From NCBI GenBank assembly GCA_964550025.1, contig CAZJYI010000224.1:1-14571 (forward strand): a stretch of 14,571 bases of DNA, written 5' to 3'. Origin of the DNA: CAZJYI01 sp964550025. GTDB lineage: Bacteria > Verrucomicrobiota > Kiritimatiellia > UBA8416 > CAYOBW01. Made by a program: the position numbers and the translations under genes. The stretch's first letter is position 1. Every line of letters starts with the position of its first letter. The notes under the pieces were generated by a model that did no database searches, had not been told where the DNA came from, and was given only the letters and a program-made list of their open reading frames with translations. Shown one piece after another: positions 14,107-14,571 of this stretch.

Positions 14107-14571
14107 CTACACAATTCCCCGGACAGCCGCCGGGTTCAGCTCATCCGCGGGATCGAATGCTCCCGAGCTCATGTAGCCGAGAGTACTCGCCAACAGCTGC
14201 CGCCCTTCGGGGTACTCCTGAAGCCCGGGCAAATCGATGCTGCAGATCAGCAGCCGCCCATTCCCTACCTTCGCCTCGCAGATCAGCCCCAGCTTGTGGT
14301 TGCGGTCGAAACCGTCGATCACCTGGACAATCGGCCGAAACACCTTCGGGGTATCATCGAGAATCATCGCGCGGCTGTGCTTCACGAGCTGCCACCACTG
14401 CCAGTTGGTGTGAAACTCGGTCGGGAAATCCCGGAAGAGCGGATGTGCCGGGTCGCAAAGAATGCCCTGCGTACCCGGGGTTTCCTTCCCCAACGGGTTC
14501 AGACGGCCGGGCCGGTTCCGGAACATGGGCGACCAGAAGCCGGACTGGAAAGCCATCGCCACGGACTGCTT
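14107..14571 (-). CDS. C-terminal end of a probable GH2-type glycosidase, 5' end outside window
   Basis: The frame is open from the window edge to the stop at 14109-14107, giving 154 visible residues. The sequence 'GILCDPAHPLFRDFPTEFH', then 'NWQWWQLVKHSRAMILDD', 'FRPIVQVIDGFDRNHKLGL' and 'KVGNGRLLICSIDL', resembles the C-terminal beta-rich or amidotransferase-like domain of large PVC GH2 (beta-galactosidase-like) proteins. The catalytic part is not visible, so neither activity nor signal peptide can be judged. The stop is 23 bases before the UroD-like ATG, consistent with one transcript. This could instead be the tail of another large glycosidase family with the same accessory domain. Confidence 0.65.
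   Translation of the reverse strand, partial: KQSVAMAFQSGFWSPMFRNRPGRLNPLGKETPGTQGILCDPAHPLFRDFPTEFHTNWQWWQLVKHSRAMILDDTPKVFRPIVQVIDGFDRNHKLGLICEAKVGNGRLLICSIDLPGLQEYPEGRQLLASTLGYMSSGAFDPADELNPAAVRGIV

Overview
This 14.6 kb window is GC-rich and almost fully coding. It looks like a carbohydrate and sulfate catabolism locus from a PVC-superphylum bacterium. The best guess is a Kiritimatiellota, Lentisphaerota, Verrucomicrobiota or Planctomycetota member. The guess rests on gene content only: two formylglycine-type sulfatases, a PQQ-like beta-propeller protein of the PVC type, a PDZ plus alpha/alpha/HEAT-repeat protein resembling the DUF6288 family, and a uroporphyrinogen-decarboxylase-like protein inside a glycan locus. 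No rRNA, tRNA, CRISPR array or complete insertion sequence was found.

Layout. On the + strand, at the left edge, is the 3' part of a PQQ-like beta-propeller gene (3-1850). All other genes are on the - strand and converge on it. Reading right to left in the direction of transcription they are: the C-terminal end of a probable GH2-type glycosidase (14571-14107); a UroD-family protein (14083-12923); an exported FN3/lectin-like multidomain protein (12852-10774); a GH101-like glycosidase (10642-9386); a GH63/MGH1-like glycosidase (9389-7551); two sulfatases (7515-6055 and 6058-4691); and an exported PDZ/HEAT-repeat protein (4641-1936). Two junctions are 4-base overlaps (GTGA at 9386-9389, ATGA at 6055-6058) and most other gaps are short, so this is very probably an operon.

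How the genes work together (inference). Neither sulfatase nor either complete glycosidase has a signal peptide. Both start directly with their catalytic domain. The FN3/lectin-like and PDZ/HEAT proteins do carry signal peptides. This suggests that glycan is bound or processed at the surface or in the periplasm, and that sulfated oligosaccharides are then desulfated and trimmed in the cytoplasm. The substrate is unknown. The GH101 resemblance points to mucin-type O-glycans, but a sulfated algal polysaccharide is also possible. The UroD-like protein might act on a methylated substrate, but nothing in the sequence proves this.

Most notable non-coding structure. (1) The PQQ gene contains a 140-bp palindrome (232-371) with perfect 36-bp arms. 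Each arm is itself a GTAG-headed REP-like hairpin, so the whole has REPIN/BIME architecture. It is flanked by a 9-bp direct repeat (183-191 and 372-380), and the implied insertion of 189 bp is exactly 63 codons, leaving the reading frame intact. (2) Three arrays of degenerate 7-bp repeats lie at 3870-3904, 10641-10717 and 12885-12933. The last two sit on gene boundaries and supply a start codon and a stop codon respectively; the first lies inside a coding linker.
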